Below, piece after piece: positions 52,863-60,501 of a DNA stretch of 64,000 nt. Source of the stretch: Kineothrix alysoides (GTDB lineage: Bacteria; Bacillota; Clostridia; Lachnospirales; Lachnospiraceae); contig NZ_JPNB01000001.1 in the NCBI RefSeq assembly GCF_000732725.1, positions 1,798,001 through 1,862,000 on the forward strand, read 5' to 3'. How positions within the stretch are numbered: position 1 is the first letter of the stretch; each line of letters starts with the position of its first letter. The notes beneath the pieces are model-generated. The model ran no database searches, was not told where the DNA came from, and worked only from the letters and a program-made list of their open reading frames with translations. The position numbers and the translations under genes were made by a program.

Positions 52863-54503
52863 GAGGGCGTAAATTTTCCTGTGTCTCAAATGACATCAAG
52901 TATCTGGAATTGAATTAGATATGTAAAATTCTTGTTAGTTATAGGTGAACTTTTGTGTCGAATTTATTTTCTTATTTTAGTCTGTGCAGATAAAGAAATT
53001 TTATACATTTCTACATGAAAAGTAATCGATAATTGAAAAGCAACTTTTCGTGGACGCTGCCCACACCCGACCTCCGAAATAAAAATGAAAAATCTGTTTA
53101 TCTTGGAATATTCTGGTTAAACTATAATTATCGGTGAAATAAGATATATGTGGATCGGCAGGTAGCTTTGCGGGCAGCCTGCCGATTTTTTCTATTTACA
53201 GATATTCGCTAATCCGATCACCATACAAGATAAGAAGCTGACTTAAGACTAAGTCCCAGTTACGATAACGTTGCGTCCACTTCTTCTTTACATTCTGAGT
53301 CGCCAGGTACAACATTTTTTCCAAGGAAGTATCATTTGGAAAAACACTTTTTGTCTTGGTTACCTTACGAAACTGTCGATTTACTCCTTCTATGATATTT
53401 GTCGTATACATAATCCTGCGGATATCTTCGCTGAACTGAAAGAAAGGGCTTACAACATCCCAATTCTGTTCCCAACTTGCGATTGCATACGGATATTTTT
53501 TACCCCAGATTTCTTTCGCTCCTTCTAATTCAGAAAGGGCTGCTTCTTCGGTGGGTGCCTTGTATACTGCTTTAAAGTCAGACGCAAACTTCTTGATGTC
53601 TTTATAGGATACATATTTGAAGGAATTGCGCAGCATGTGGATGATACACCGTTGTACTTGTGCCTGCGGATAGGCCGCGGCGATTGCTTCCTTGAATCCG
53701 TTAAGTCCATCTACACAAAAGAAGAGCACTTCTTGGACACCACGATTCTTTAAATCATTTAACATACCCAGCCAGAACTTAGAGGATTCATTTGCCCCGA
53801 TGTTGATGCTCAGGATGTCTTTATTCCCATCTAAACTTACGCCTAATACCACATAAGCTGCTCGATTCAAAATTCGTCCATCCTCACGGATTTTGTAATG
53901 GATCGCATCCATGAAGACAAAGGGATAGATTGGCTCCAAGGGACGGGACTGCCATTCTTTTACTTCGGGCAGAAGCTTATCCGTAATCTTGCTGACCATT
54001 TCGGCTGACACTTGAATTCCATACAAGTCTTCAATCTGATCATGGATATCGCGGGTGGTCATGCCTCTGGCATAGAGGGAAATGACTTTTTCCTCAATCC
54101 CCGAAATATCCCGTTGGTACTTAGGAACAATCTGGGGTTCGAATTCCCCATTTCTATCTCGGGGAATATCCAGTTGTACTTCTCCATACTGACTCTTTAC
54201 GGTTTTGGGAGAATATCCATTGCGCTTGTTGTCCGAGTCCATATGCTCCTTATTATTTTTTTCATAGCCAATTGAAGCATTCATTTCCGATTCTAATAGC
54301 TCCTGCAGCATATCTTTAAAACTGTCCTTAAATAGGGCATAGATATCACTGGGACTATTAATGTCGTTATCAGCAATAATTTGTTGTAATTGGTCCTTTG
54401 CAATAGCCATATAAAAAGCTCCTTCCTGAAAAAGAATTATTTATCTAATTCTTTCCAGAGAGAAGCCATTTATTTCCAAAGACACAACTTATTTTACACT
54501 ACC
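52863..54503 (-). mobile_element. IS256 family insertion sequence, copy 2 (1,641 bp)
   Basis: Same ends and length as copy 1 but in the opposite orientation. The target duplication is AAACAATA at 52855-52862 and 54504-54511, both perfect. The transposase protein is identical, as is the long tail with the inward-facing hairpin wherever I compared it. The differing duplications of the two copies show two separate insertion events. Confidence 0.94.
53196..54410 (-). CDS. IS256 family transposase, second copy
   Basis: Identical 404-residue protein to the one at 22142-23356, including catalytic Asp, Asp and Glu segments. No stop or frameshift. A new functional copy could mobilise either element in trans. 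It is orientated with the flanking minus-strand genes. Confidence 0.95.
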   Translation of the reverse strand: MAIAKDQLQQIIADNDINSPSDIYALFKDSFKDMLQELLESEMNASIGYEKNNKEHMDSDNKRNGYSPKTVKSQYGEVQLDIPRDRNGEFEPQIVPKYQRDISGIEEKVISLYARGMTTRDIHDQIEDLYGIQVSAEMVSKITDKLLPEVKEWQSRPLEPIYPFVFMDAIHYKIREDGRILNRAAYVVLGVSLDGNKDILSINIGANESSKFWLGMLNDLKNRGVQEVLFFCVDGLNGFKEAIAAAYPQAQVQRCIIHMLRNSFKYVSYKDIKKFASDFKAVYKAPTEEAALSELEGAKEIWGKKYPYAIASWEQNWDVVSPFFQFSEDIRRIMYTTNIIEGVNRQFRKVTKTKSVFPNDTSLEKMLYLATQNVKKKWTQRYRNWDLVLSQLLILYGDRISEYL

Positions 54504-54704
54504 AAACAATATCTCCATGTTTATCAATTTGATTCAACAGCTCGTTATCTTCAATGGAAAATGCCGATGCTTTCGTATCATATTCCTGCAAAATTTTTTC
54601 TATACAATATTTCGAATTGCCTGTTCCGCTAAAATATACCCCTATCATAACCATTCTCCAAATTCGTAATTTTTCATCTATTAATCATTCCGATAACTAA
54701 GCAC

Positions 54705-54926
54705 TTATTGAAATAATACGATAAAACCTGTGATAATCCAAACCATTCCAAATATGTATATGAAATATACCGGGCTATTATCTTCTATAACTTCATCATC
54801 TTCTATATGTATTGAAATCCCGGGGGCTCTGCCAAATATTCTTATAAATGTTTGGGCTAAATTCCCTTCATGCAATTCATTATATTTAAAATTTACACGC
54901 TCTCCACGTACATACTTTTCGTTCAC
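54705..54926 (-). CDS. Small membrane protein with one C-terminal helix
   Basis: Hypothetical protein of 73 residues with a hydrophilic N-terminal part (VRGERVNFKYNELHEGN) and a final hydrophobic stretch (YFIYIFGMVWIITGFIVLF). The start is GTG (54924-54926) just 20 bp after the lipoprotein stop, so it is likely co-transcribed with it. The ribosome site is weak. No family known; it is a tail-anchored type by topology. Confidence 0.55.
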   Translation of the reverse strand: MNEKYVRGERVNFKYNELHEGNLAQTFIRIFGRAPGISIHIEDDEVIEDNSPVYFIYIFGMVWIITGFIVLFQ

Positions 54927-54946
54927 ACCAAAGCTTCTTTTTGTTC

Positions 54947-55837
54947 TTATTCCTCACCCAGCCATTGATCGGCATGGTGACCGCCGAGCCAATACCAATG
55001 TGGGTGGTCTAATTGCCACAGCTCGCTTTTTTTATAATATTCCCGCTCCCTTTCAAGCATTTGATCATCGTCTCGATAAGATACTTCACGGACAATCTCC
55101 ATTTTTCCGTTTATAAGCTCACTTTCCACTAATCCGTACGGACCGGTATCCAAGTCATTCGTAACCACATATTCACCATCTATAAATTTATAAATCCTGC
55201 CGCCCCAATATGCTGCACCTGAGCCTCCGGCTGAATAGATACACTCTTTCTCCGCATCAAATGCGGGATTACAAATTTCAGCAAATGATTTTGATGCTGC
55301 GAACGACAATGTTTTCGGGTTCCACAGCCAACAGTCATACCATGTATTGCTATGCGCACCCCCAAAAGAGTTCAGGATAATCACATCCTTATATCCATCG
55401 AAGTTCACATCTGTAACGTGAAGTCCCATTGTGTCCATCATTCCATTGTAGACGTAGTAACCGACTACCTCGCCATCCAAAATCTCCGAAAAATCTGCCG
55501 ATAGGATGGATTCGCCGTTTTCATCATAGACATTAAGGCCCATAACATAGCCGTACATCCATTCATCCTCTCCCTGCACCACCCCTGTCGCCACAAAACG
55601 ATATTCAGGAATACTCTCATGCAAGCGGGCCTGAATTTCGTATGTCTGTAGTCCCGGCAAGGGATCAAGCGTGTCCGTCGGCTCTAAGGTAAGGGAAGGT
55701 GTGGGCGATTCGGTACCCCTTTCCTCGACACCTGAAGCATCGGATACACTTTTCGTCTCGCCCGCCGGAGAAACATCACAGCCGCTTATCCCCAGAAAAA
55801 ATATAAGCAAAGTCAAAACATAGATACTTTTTTTCAT
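54947..55837 (-). CDS. Lipoprotein, VCBS/FG-GAP-like
   Basis: Secreted lipid-anchored protein of 296 residues. The lipobox is GISGC near residue 20, followed by a Thr/Pro/Glu-rich linker (ESPTPSLTLEPTDTLDPLPG). The globular part has VTDVNFDGYKDVIILNSFGG, a Ca-binding DxNxDGxxD loop, and NTWYDCWLWNPKTLSF. This resembles XAC2610-type extracellular domains. The ATG at 55837 has AAAGGG upstream; a GTG nine bases before is possible. Function unknown; probably binds a cell-surface or nutrient ligand. Confidence 0.75.
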   Translation of the reverse strand: MKKSIYVLTLLIFFLGISGCDVSPAGETKSVSDASGVEERGTESPTPSLTLEPTDTLDPLPGLQTYEIQARLHESIPEYRFVATGVVQGEDEWMYGYVMGLNVYDENGESILSADFSEILDGEVVGYYVYNGMMDTMGLHVTDVNFDGYKDVIILNSFGGAHSNTWYDCWLWNPKTLSFAASKSFAEICNPAFDAEKECIYSAGGSGAAYWGGRIYKFIDGEYVVTNDLDTGPYGLVESELINGKMEIVREVSYRDDDQMLEREREYYKKSELWQLDHPHWYWLGGHHADQWLGEE

Positions 55838-55884
55838 ATTATTCACCCTTTATTATATAAATAATCCACAGTTCAACGCTACTC

Positions 55885-55954
55885 GACAAATTCCGGTTTG
55901 TCCATATTACGGAATAACTCAATCAAATCCTGATCTTTCTTTTAAAATCATCAG
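55885..55954. repeat. Palindrome and copy of an aconitase 3' end
   Basis: GACAAA-TTCCGG-TTTGTC (55885-55902) is a member of the CAAATT palindrome family. Directly beside it, 55912-55954 repeats the last codons and 3' flank of the aconitase gene (60494-60538): on the minus strand it reads MILKERSGFD then stop, versus MILKQRAGFD then stop in aconitase. Both lie on the same strand. Confidence 0.6.
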
Positions 55955-55993
55955 GATTATCTATGATCTGTCAGGGGCTGGACTGCTACTTTA

Positions 55994-56617
55994 TTATGCC
56001 TTTCGTTTAGATAGTTCAAATACGCAACTATAGTCACAATGATATTCATTCAAAATATCATATCCATTTGAACGAAAGTAACGTGCTTTATCTATTTTAA
56101 AGAATTTCTTAAAAGGCTTAGGCTCCAATATTTTAATTGGGAGAAAAAGAAGCTGTTTTAATAAACTATTTGATTCTTCCCATTCAAGTACTATCAATTT
56201 TCCATTTTCCTTAAGCAAACGATAGCCTTCTTTTAATATCTTTGACGCAAGGGCTTCCTCTATTTCATGCAATACCAAACCCAAAATAATAAAATCAAAA
56301 CTATTATTATCAAAGCTGGTTCCCGTGGCATCCCCGTTGATAATAGATACACTATAAATATTATTTTTTTCGATTTTTTCTTTTGCAATCTCCAGCATCT
56401 CAGCGGATATATCTAACCCAATAATTTTAACATTCCTGTGCCTTTCCGCTATTTCAATACTATTCCCCATAGTTCCGCAACACATATCTAAAACAGTTGA
56501 CTTTGTATCCGGTATTAGTTCCAGTATAGCTTTGCGAGGGTTAATCCCTCCTTTCGTAAAATATATGACATCTATTAAATCATAAATTTTAGAAAGTAAT
56601 TTATATGTTATTTTCAT
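55994..56617 (-). CDS. Class I SAM-dependent methyltransferase
   Basis: Methyltransferase of 207 residues (Methyltransf_11/UbiE-like). The SAM loop VLDMCCGTMGNS is at about 42-53 (usual glycine-rich motif with Cys-Cys), then IIGLDISAEMLEIAK and INGDATGTSFDNNSFDFI. The C-terminal GYRLLKENGKLIVLEWEE closes the fold. GGGAG lies six bases before ATG 56617. It may methylate a quinone, arsenite or a metabolite; no CxxC arsenite-binding site is evident, so small organic substrates are favoured. Confidence 0.85.
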   Translation of the reverse strand: MKITYKLLSKIYDLIDVIYFTKGGINPRKAILELIPDTKSTVLDMCCGTMGNSIEIAERHRNVKIIGLDISAEMLEIAKEKIEKNNIYSVSIINGDATGTSFDNNSFDFIILGLVLHEIEEALASKILKEGYRLLKENGKLIVLEWEESNSLLKQLLFLPIKILEPKPFKKFFKIDKARYFRSNGYDILNEYHCDYSCVFELSKRKA

Positions 56618-56734
56618 TAGCAACTCCCACAATTTCCTATTTTCTCGTTTATCTCAGTTTGAAAAATCTATATTTTTTTATTGGTACTCCTCAGCAGCTT
56701 CATCGGACCACTTGAAAAGTGCCCTCAAGATTTA

Positions 56735-57358
56735 TCATTCCAAGCTCAGCCACAGAGCGGGACGAACTCCGCCGCTGTTATCGCCGGTTAAAGGATGAAT
56801 CGTGTTGCTGCTGTAACGGAAGGTGCCGTTTCCCTGAATGCCTACATTGCCGTCACCGTGGATATATACGGCTCTTCTATTGTCACGCCCGGGTGAACGG
56901 AGCCACCACCACCATATATACCCATCGAATGAGGATCTTCGCTTGTCGTTGTTTTCATCTTTCTTTTGAAACCAGTATCGTTGCTTGGCGCTGCGGTTAT
57001 CAAGGTTTTTACTGCTGTCACCGAAATATTTGCACACTACTTCTTCAATATCTAAAAGAAATATGTAATCTAGAGTATCTTCTCCTCCTTTTGAACCGTA
57101 CCACTGATTGTCGTGGTTTTTGTTCAATACCGAAAGGATTCTTGACTGTTCAGCCTCGGTGAATTTGTTATAAAACTCACCGTTAAGATATTTTCTTAGC
57201 GAGCAGTCAGCCCATGTCACATCACCAGCGCAATTATTATAGGGTTGTTGTCCGATCATGTATTCAGTTATCATCAAGGCCGCTTTGCCTTGTATATCGA
57301 GAATACGCCACTGATAACCGCCAAATGGCACACTTGAGCCGATATTAAACTCTCTCAT
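56735..57358 (-). CDS. DUF6273 domain protein
   Basis: Protein of 207 residues. The N-terminal VPFGGYQWRILDIQG opens the domain and WWWLRSPGRDNRRAVYIHGD followed by GVRPALWL closes it, the DUF6273 pattern. The Trp/Gly-rich end resembles lectin-like or formylglycine-enzyme-like ligand surfaces. No signal peptide. GGGGAGAAAGAG precedes the ATG at 57358. It sits 37 bp after msrA on the same strand. Role unknown; related proteins are often found near phage or surface genes. Confidence 0.75.
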   Translation of the reverse strand: MREFNIGSSVPFGGYQWRILDIQGKAALMITEYMIGQQPYNNCAGDVTWADCSLRKYLNGEFYNKFTEAEQSRILSVLNKNHDNQWYGSKGGEDTLDYIFLLDIEEVVCKYFGDSSKNLDNRSAKQRYWFQKKDENNDKRRSSFDGYIWWWWLRSPGRDNRRAVYIHGDGNVGIQGNGTFRYSSNTIHPLTGDNSGGVRPALWLSLE

Positions 57359-57395
57359 TCTCTTTCTCCCCGTACTAATATAAATTTTCTGTGGA

Positions 57396-57869
57396 TTATG
57401 AATATTTGTGTAACAAATCTTTAGGGATGTGGCAATAGTCATTAGGGCACCTATCTAATCTATCTTGATGCTCCTCTGCACTTTTAACGTAATTTACCAG
57501 CGGAAGAACCTCCACTACAATTTTATCCCTATCCGCTCTTTTTGCTATATAATTCTTCGCTTCTTCCAAATGTTGAGGCATTTTACTATATACGCCTGTG
57601 CGATATTTTTTTCCCTCATCATTACCCTGTTTATTTACACTGTAAGGATCTATAATCTCAAAAAAATAGTCCATGAGTTGAGAAATAGTTACAATTTCAG
57701 AGTCAAATTCTGTTTTTACGCATTCAGCATAACCATCATACTCGCCTTCAAGAGTATTTGAATAACCATTTACTCTTCCTGCTTGAGTATGAATGACACC
57801 CTTTAATGTTTTGATAAATGCCTGTACCCCCCATAGGCAGCCACCTGCAAAATATATTGTTTCTATCAT
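57396..57869 (-). CDS. msrA: Peptide methionine sulfoxide reductase MsrA
   Basis: Repairs methionine-S-sulfoxide in proteins. The catalytic Cys is C11 in FAGGCLWG (usually GGCFWG). GRVNGYSN and EYDGYAECVKTEFD follow, with the expected Glu and Asp. The 157-residue length is slightly short for the MsrA core. The start is ATG 57869, with AGGTGAATGCT before it; a longer frame to 57917 has no ribosome site. Two C-terminal Cys are absent except DRCPNDYC, which could act as the recycling Cys. Confidence 0.9.
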   Translation of the reverse strand: MIETIYFAGGCLWGVQAFIKTLKGVIHTQAGRVNGYSNTLEGEYDGYAECVKTEFDSEIVTISQLMDYFFEIIDPYSVNKQGNDEGKKYRTGVYSKMPQHLEEAKNYIAKRADRDKIVVEVLPLVNYVKSAEEHQDRLDRCPNDYCHIPKDLLHKYS

Positions 57870-58060
57870 AGCATTCACCTGTTTTCTTTTGTCAAATATA
57901 AATAATGTGCAGTTCAATCTTCCCCATAAATTAGAATTTGTATATTAGTAAGGCTCACTATGTTGATGAGCCTAATGCAATATACTATTATAGCATTTGC
58001 CGCACTAGCAGCAATGCCTCTTTTGTGACAAGACCTTATCTTGGTCTGACTTGGTCGTAA

Positions 58061-58579
58061 TTAATAAGTCTCTGTATGAATCTTTGTCAGGTCTACTTCG
58101 TCTAATTTATGTACAGGTCTTATCCCGCTCGGATATCCCACTGCAATAATAGAAAGCACTGCCATATGCTCCGGAATCCCAAGGAGCTTACGCACATATT
58201 CTTCACTGCTCATTCCCTGATTGGATTCTCTTAAACGAATCTGCACCCAGCAGGAGCCAAGCCCTAAGCTCTCTGCTTCCAACTGCATAACGATAGAGGC
58301 TATAGAGGCATCCTCTATCCATGTATCGGTTTTCTGTGTATTGCCCAATATCACAATAGCAAGAGGTGTTTCCGGTAAAAACGGCTGATTTGGATTCCGG
58401 CAGTTACCAAGTTTTTGAAGTGTTTCTTTATTTTCGATAACTATAAATTCCCATGGGCGGGTACTCTTCCCTGTAGGTGCGAGCTGTGCTGCCTGAAGAA
58501 GCTTTTCCTTTTTCTCCTCTTCTACAGCCTTATCTTCAAATTTCCGGCAGCTTCTCCTTGCAAGCAGCATTTCTAACAT
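58061..58579 (-). CDS. Nitroreductase family protein
   Basis: FMN enzyme of 172 residues. MLLARRSCRKFEDKAVEEE is the FMN phosphate-binding start, AAQLAPTGKSTRPWEFIVIE the second flavin contact, and LGLGSCWVQIRLRE the typical end-of-core motif. It reduces nitroaromatics, quinones or flavins with NAD(P)H. It is unlike the larger paralogue at 8327-9034. GAGGAGAATTT lies before the ATG. Single gene. Confidence 0.92.
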   Translation of the reverse strand: MLEMLLARRSCRKFEDKAVEEEKKEKLLQAAQLAPTGKSTRPWEFIVIENKETLQKLGNCRNPNQPFLPETPLAIVILGNTQKTDTWIEDASIASIVMQLEAESLGLGSCWVQIRLRESNQGMSSEEYVRKLLGIPEHMAVLSIIAVGYPSGIRPVHKLDEVDLTKIHTETY

Positions 58580-58708
58580 AAAATTCTCCTCACTTTCTAA
58601 TATGTTGTTACCATCAAATTCTGATTTGCCCGTTTCGCTTTATGCTAATTACAGGAAGTTAAAAATAGTTCTACTCGTAGTATCTGTCAAGGGTGAATAC
58701 CTGCTATT

Positions 58709-59431
58709 TCAAAACAATTTCTTTCCGTTTAAAATGCTTATGTCAAGTTCACGTGCAATGCTCCCTTGCTTAAACGGATTTATTTTTTCTACCGTACCAT
58801 CTCGCTTAAAAAATGTTCCTGTTCCTTTGAACCAAAATGTAACATTTGCTTTTACACATTGTTCCCGAATATCCAGCACCCAACCGTAATCACATTCACG
58901 GGCATCACGTCCGCTTTCGCCGCTGACCGTAACATGTTCAATCCCATGAAGATAGGCTGACAAATTAATCGATTCCAAAATTGGAGAACAAGCAATAAAA
59001 CGACGTTTTATTGGATAAGACAGAAACAAAGGAAGACGATAATCTGCTAAAGATTGATTCTCAACTGTGCAACCTATACTTACATTGTCATAGCCGTCAC
59101 CCCAATCGGAGGGCAATGAAACGGGGAATCGGTCAATTCGTTTGGTCAAAATCAGAAAATTAATATCGCTCCTTTGTTTTATCATGCTCCAAGCATCCTT
59201 GCGCCACTCATCAGCTTCGGGTAGAAAAAAGTCAGTAGCAAAACAAGTTGCAAGGATTTTATTCCCCTTAATATTGTATTCACCCTTAGTGTTTGTCCTT
59301 ACAGGCCAATCAAATTTATCTGTTTTCTGTATGGTGTTTTGACCGCAGCGTTTTGCATGTGGTCCATAAAAATAGCAATATGTGCATCCATCACTAATCT
59401 GATAACATCCTGTCCACGGTTCCCAATTCAT
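58709..59431 (-). CDS. DUF5131 (phage Gp37/Gp68-like) protein
   Basis: Protein of 240 residues. The N-terminal MNWEPWTGCYQISDGCTYCY matches the phage Gp37/Gp68 family, where three Cys resemble a radical-SAM-type iron-sulfur site. FLILTKRIDRF and VSIGCTVENQ follow, then SGESGRDARECDYGWVLDI. The family occurs in phages and bacterial chromosomes. The reaction is unproven. Upstream AAAGGAACGAGAAC gives the ribosome site. Confidence 0.85.
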   Translation of the reverse strand: MNWEPWTGCYQISDGCTYCYFYGPHAKRCGQNTIQKTDKFDWPVRTNTKGEYNIKGNKILATCFATDFFLPEADEWRKDAWSMIKQRSDINFLILTKRIDRFPVSLPSDWGDGYDNVSIGCTVENQSLADYRLPLFLSYPIKRRFIACSPILESINLSAYLHGIEHVTVSGESGRDARECDYGWVLDIREQCVKANVTFWFKGTGTFFKRDGTVEKINPFKQGSIARELDISILNGKKLF

Positions 59432-59509
59432 GTTCTCGTTCCTTTCACTAAACAGCTAAATTCTAATGTATCTGACTTATCAACGTTAACTTCCTATTTA
59501 TGTACTTGA

Positions 59510-59983
59510 TCACTCATATTTCGGTGCCATAACATAGTCGCAATATTTTAGTTCTTCAAACCATCCATCGCGCCACATGGAGTATGTATCATCATTATAC
59601 ATTCTTTGAATTTCCTTTTTCCATTTTTGGGGATTAGAATAATATTTTAGAAACACTTCATCGGAAGTATTACATATCTTTTTCATCTTGTTTTCATATA
59701 ACCCCTTAGAAAACTTACCTGTTTTGGTGAAATATGAAAAAATACAATTATAATGAGCATTTGTTAATACCCATACCACATTATTACCTGATATATAGGG
59801 AAAGTACTTATTCTTTTTGAGCAGATGGAATAAATCTTCATATGTTGCTTCATTATCTAAATAAAATATCTTTGTGCGGTCATCAATATCATCAACTGAA
59901 CAAACACTGTCCCGATCAACCTTTATTCTCAACTTAGTCACCTCTGCTGCTTGGAATTTGTTCACTATCTTGTAATCAGTCAT
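59510..59983 (-). CDS. Unknown protein, 157 residues, coupled to arr
   Basis: I do not recognise the family. The chain is charged and aromatic (for example EDLFHLLKKNKYFPYISGNN, TDYKIVNKF, DDTYSMWRDGWFEEL) with no membrane span or signal. Its ATG overlaps the end of the arr gene by eight bases, so it is translated from the arr transcript. This coupling suggests a linked function, but nothing in the sequence gives a role. Confidence 0.75.
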   Translation of the reverse strand: MTDYKIVNKFQAAEVTKLRIKVDRDSVCSVDDIDDRTKIFYLDNEATYEDLFHLLKKNKYFPYISGNNVVWVLTNAHYNCIFSYFTKTGKFSKGLYENKMKKICNTSDEVFLKYYSNPQKWKKEIQRMYNDDTYSMWRDGWFEELKYCDYVMAPKYE

Positions 59984-60455
59984 TTATCGCCTCAATGCCG
60001 AGACATCTGAGTTCCTCAAGATAATCCTGCATTTTCTGGAGCGTCTCCGGGGAGTGTCCTTCCCATTCCAAGACTTCACCTACTACACGCAAGGGATATT
60101 GGGTTCGATAGGATCTGGTCGGGTTCCCCGGAAACTTCTTGTCCGTCAGATTAGGATCATTCTCGAAAGTACCGGTGGGCTCCACACAATAAATATGACC
60201 AGAACCTTCGCCTGCTGCAAGTTCTGCTCCCCACACGGCCGCATCCAAGGTAGCAGTCAGATAGACATAGTTGGCCTTCTTTCGCTCACCATAGTTAGAG
60301 CTATAGCCGGTCTCCAGCAAGTCCCCTATCTTCAAATCAACTTTTGTACCGTGGTAGAAAGGTCCGGCATCCAAGACTGTGCCACCTTGTAGTTGAGTTG
60401 TCAATTCCGCCGCTTCCTCTTTGCTTGTTTCAATCAGCTCTCTTTTTTTATTCAT
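59976..60455 (-). CDS. arr: NAD(+)-rifamycin ADP-ribosyltransferase
   Basis: Inactivates rifampicin-type antibiotics by ADP-ribosylation. The 159 residues align in pattern with Arr: FYHGTK (33-38), YGERKKANYVYLTATLDAAV, WGAELAAGEGSGHIYCVEPTG, NDPNLTDKKFPGNPTRSYRT, and RVVGEVLEWEGHSP. The His, Tyr and Asp of the Arr fold are present. It overlaps the downstream unknown gene by eight bases. It could be a chromosomal resistance gene or an Arr-like enzyme with a native substrate. AAATAGGAATTTATATGG lies upstream. Confidence 0.92.
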   Translation of the reverse strand: MNKKRELIETSKEEAAELTTQLQGGTVLDAGPFYHGTKVDLKIGDLLETGYSSNYGERKKANYVYLTATLDAAVWGAELAAGEGSGHIYCVEPTGTFENDPNLTDKKFPGNPTRSYRTQYPLRVVGEVLEWEGHSPETLQKMQDYLEELRCLGIEAIND

Positions 60456-60501
60456 ACTAAATCCCCATATAAATTCCTATTTGTTCTCATCATGGAATAA
60501 C

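Larger units (their letters stand above)
52238..54648 (-). pseudogene. EFR1-type flavodoxin/ferredoxin gene split by IS256-type copy 2
   Basis: The 5' part (54504-54648) encodes MIGVYFSGTGNSKYCIEKIL and onward, a flavodoxin FMN loop. The 3' part (52238-52854) encodes the rest of the flavodoxin domain and two 4Fe-4S clusters (CIGCNKCVALCP and CTLCYRCVNTCP). Removing the IS and one 8-bp duplication rejoins ...KHGDIV-FSYPVQYSN... in frame, 254 codons in all including the stop. GGAGA lies before ATG 54648. The intact protein would pass electrons between a ferredoxin centre and FMN. A shorter internal start (MWKDK..., 52786) could still yield a partial ferredoxin. Confidence 0.9.

Noticed and set aside
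22049-54503. The two IS256-type copies as ends of a composite transposon
   Set aside because: Each copy has its own perfect but different 8-bp target duplication, so they inserted separately. A composite unit would share one duplication at its outer ends.
56735-57358. Diversity-generating retroelement target
   Set aside because: No reverse transcriptase or template repeat is present in the window; only a weak resemblance of the C-terminal end.
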